Positions 62,987 to 64,000 of a stretch of DNA of 64,000 nucleotides are shown here, piece by piece (within the stretch, counting starts at the first letter, position 1; each line of letters starts with the position of its first letter). The notes below the pieces were generated by a model that did no database searches, had not been told where the DNA came from, and saw only the letters and a list, made by a program, of their open reading frames with translations. This stretch comes from Actinacidiphila rubida. Its GTDB lineage: Bacteria > Actinomycetota > Actinomycetes > Streptomycetales > Streptomycetaceae. The stretch is from NCBI RefSeq assembly GCF_900110255.1, contig NZ_FODD01000038.1, positions 1-64,000 on the forward strand, read 5' to 3'. A program made the position numbers and the translations under genes.

Positions 62987-63010
62987 ACGGAACCACATCA
63001 GGGAGTGGCC

Positions 63011-63874
63011 ATGATCATCGTGACCGGAGGCACCGGGCAGCTCGGGCGCCTGGTGGTGGAGGCGCTGCTGGCGCGGATGCCCGCCGCCGGTGTCGGCGTC
63101 AGCGTGCGCGATCCGCGGAAGGCCGAGGACCTGGCGGCCCGGGGCGTGCGGGTGCGGCGCGGGGACTTCACCGACCCCGCGGGACTGGCGCACGCCTTCG
63201 AGGGCGCGGCCCAGGTCCTCGTCGTGTCCGTCGACGCGTTCGGGAACGAGGGGGTCAGGGCGCACCGTGCGGCGATCGGGGCCGCCGTCGCGGCCGGCGC
63301 GCGGCGTGTCCTCTACACCAGCCACATGGGCGCGAGCCCGGCCTCACGGTTCCAGGCGTGCCGCGACCACGCGGCGACCGAGGAGGTGCTGCGCACCTGC
63401 GGCGTGCCCTACACCTCGCTGCGCAACGGCTTCTACGCGTCGAGCGCCCTGCACTTCCTGACCGACGGCGTCGTGTCGGGCCGCGTCGCACTGCCCGAGG
63501 ACGGGCCGGTCAGCTGGACCGCGCACACCGACCTCGCCGACGCGGCGGCGGCGACCCTGGCCGACGAGGGCCGCTTCGACGGCCCCACGCCGCCGCTCAC
63601 CGCGGGCGAGGCGCTCACCTTCGCCGACATCGCCACCGCCGCCTCCGCCCTCACGGGCCGCACGATCGAACGGATCACCACCCCGGACGACGCCTTCCGG
63701 GACCAGCTGACCTCCCACGGAGTCCCCGCCGGCACGGCCGACGCGCTGCTGAGCGTGTTCACCGCCAGCCGCGCCGGCGAGTTCGCCGCCGTCGATCCGA
63801 CCCTGACCACCCTGATCGGCCGCCCCCCGCTCGCCCTCCCCGACCTGCTGCACCGCTCCCTGACCACGACCTGA
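63011..63874 (+). CDS. NmrA/QOR2-type NAD(P)H-binding oxidoreductase
   Basis: 287 residues from ATG 63011 with GGGAG at 63001-63005. MIIVTGGTGQLGRLVVEALL is the NAD(P) loop, VSVRDPRKAEDLAARGVRVRRGDFTDP follows and VLYTSHMGASPASRF holds the family's third block. This order matches QorB/QOR2-type quinone reductases and NmrA-like sensors, which lack YxxxK. It is preceded by a TACCA operator, and no HxlR regulator gene is on the other strand, where instead a broken hydrolase lies. A second copy of the stop region repeats downstream. Confidence 0.88.
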   Translation: MIIVTGGTGQLGRLVVEALLARMPAAGVGVSVRDPRKAEDLAARGVRVRRGDFTDPAGLAHAFEGAAQVLVVSVDAFGNEGVRAHRAAIGAAVAAGARRVLYTSHMGASPASRFQACRDHAATEEVLRTCGVPYTSLRNGFYASSALHFLTDGVVSGRVALPEDGPVSWTAHTDLADAAAATLADEGRFDGPTPPLTAGEALTFADIATAASALTGRTIERITTPDDAFRDQLTSHGVPAGTADALLSVFTASRAGEFAAVDPTLTTLIGRPPLALPDLLHRSLTTT

Positions 63875-63892
63875 CCACGACCTGACCGCGAC
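63860..63892 (+). repeat. Three tandem 11-bp repeats at the stop codon
   Basis: CTGACCACGAC occurs at 63860-63870 and 63871-63881, and CTGACCGCGAC at 63882-63892. The gene's TGA (63872-63874) is in the second copy. A short tandem duplication by slippage is the simplest reading. Confidence 0.8.
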
Positions 63893-63898
63893 CTGAAC

Positions 63899-64000
63899 TC
63901 ACCGCGGTTCGTCCGCGAACCACTCCCCGATGCGGGGAACCGCGCAGACTTCCGGCGGGGCGCGGAGGGACGCGGGGTGGTCGAACAGGGGCGGATACGT
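63899..64000 (-). CDS. End of an unidentified gene, cut by window edge
   Basis: The minus-strand frame is open from the window edge to TGA at 63899-63901 and encodes at least 33 residues: TYPPLFDHPASLRAPPEV and then CAVPRIGEWFADEPR. The composition is that of a normal protein, not of a GC shadow, and the stop lies 25 bp past the stop of the convergent NmrA-type gene. I do not recognise the family. Confidence 0.55.
   Translation of the reverse strand, partial: TYPPLFDHPASLRAPPEVCAVPRIGEWFADEPR

Noticed and set aside
1..64000. tRNA, rRNA, CRISPR arrays, transposases or attachment sites
   Set aside because: None seen. No cloverleaf, no spaced direct repeats and no transposase frame was recognised.

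Overview
The window is very GC-rich actinobacterial DNA. Third codon positions are almost all G or C, GTG and TTG starts are common, and ribosome sites read GGAGG or AAGGAG. The gene content (F420/deazaflavin enzymes, SpoIIE-type phosphatases with STAS partners, a WXG100/FtsK type VII secretion locus, many MarR/ArsR/PadR/DeoR regulators) points to a Streptomyces or close relative. I see no rRNA, tRNA, CRISPR array or insertion sequence.

Layout. 1-9.3 kb: the end of a transglycosylase gene, a secreted amidase, and single metabolic genes (aldo/keto reductase, atypical SDR, YCII protein, deazaflavin enzyme, glucose-6-phosphate dehydrogenase). 9.3-36 kb: a type VII (ESX-like) secretion island. 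It holds two WXG100 proteins, EccD, an EccA-like AAA ATPase fused to a right-handed beta-helix, a divergent small protein with an export motif, two more WXG100-like proteins, an EccC ATPase with three P-loops, and a single 4,856-residue protein. That giant protein starts with a WXG100-like export domain and carries three HExxH zinc-protease domains, two papain-fold (Tox-PL-like) domains, a TIKI/ChaN-like domain, an unassigned E-x-E domain and a tandem helical repeat array. A YbaB-like protein and a membrane-anchored ricin-type lectin close the island on the other strand. EccB, EccE and a mycosin protease are not in the window.

36-42 kb: a Bax1-I membrane protein, a BBE-type flavoprotein, an ECF sigma factor with a SnoaL tail and two alpha/beta hydrolases. 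A palindromic element (core ACACRTGT or AGATACGTGTGA) lies in front of the secretion genes, the lectin, the flavoprotein/sigma pair and a hydrolase, which suggests one regulon over about 31 kb. 42-45.5 kb: a MarR-controlled exporter operon with tandem operators.

45.5-50 kb: a sensory operon of a PAS/GAF/PP2C phosphatase, a stand-alone B12-binding protein with the CarH-type Wx9EH signature, and a STAS protein, joined by 4-bp overlaps, with a second divergent-motif PP2C protein upstream. This looks like a cobalamin-sensing (possibly light-sensing) partner switch. 50-64 kb: accessory and housekeeping genes: MarR, ArsR-MFS pair, VOC protein, EF-hand protein, RraA, pyridine nucleotide-disulfide reductase, a secreted GH78 rhamnosidase, NUDIX, DeoR, PadR, SnoaL, a P5CR-like protein, a decayed alpha/beta hydrolase, an NmrA-type SDR, and the end of one unidentified gene.
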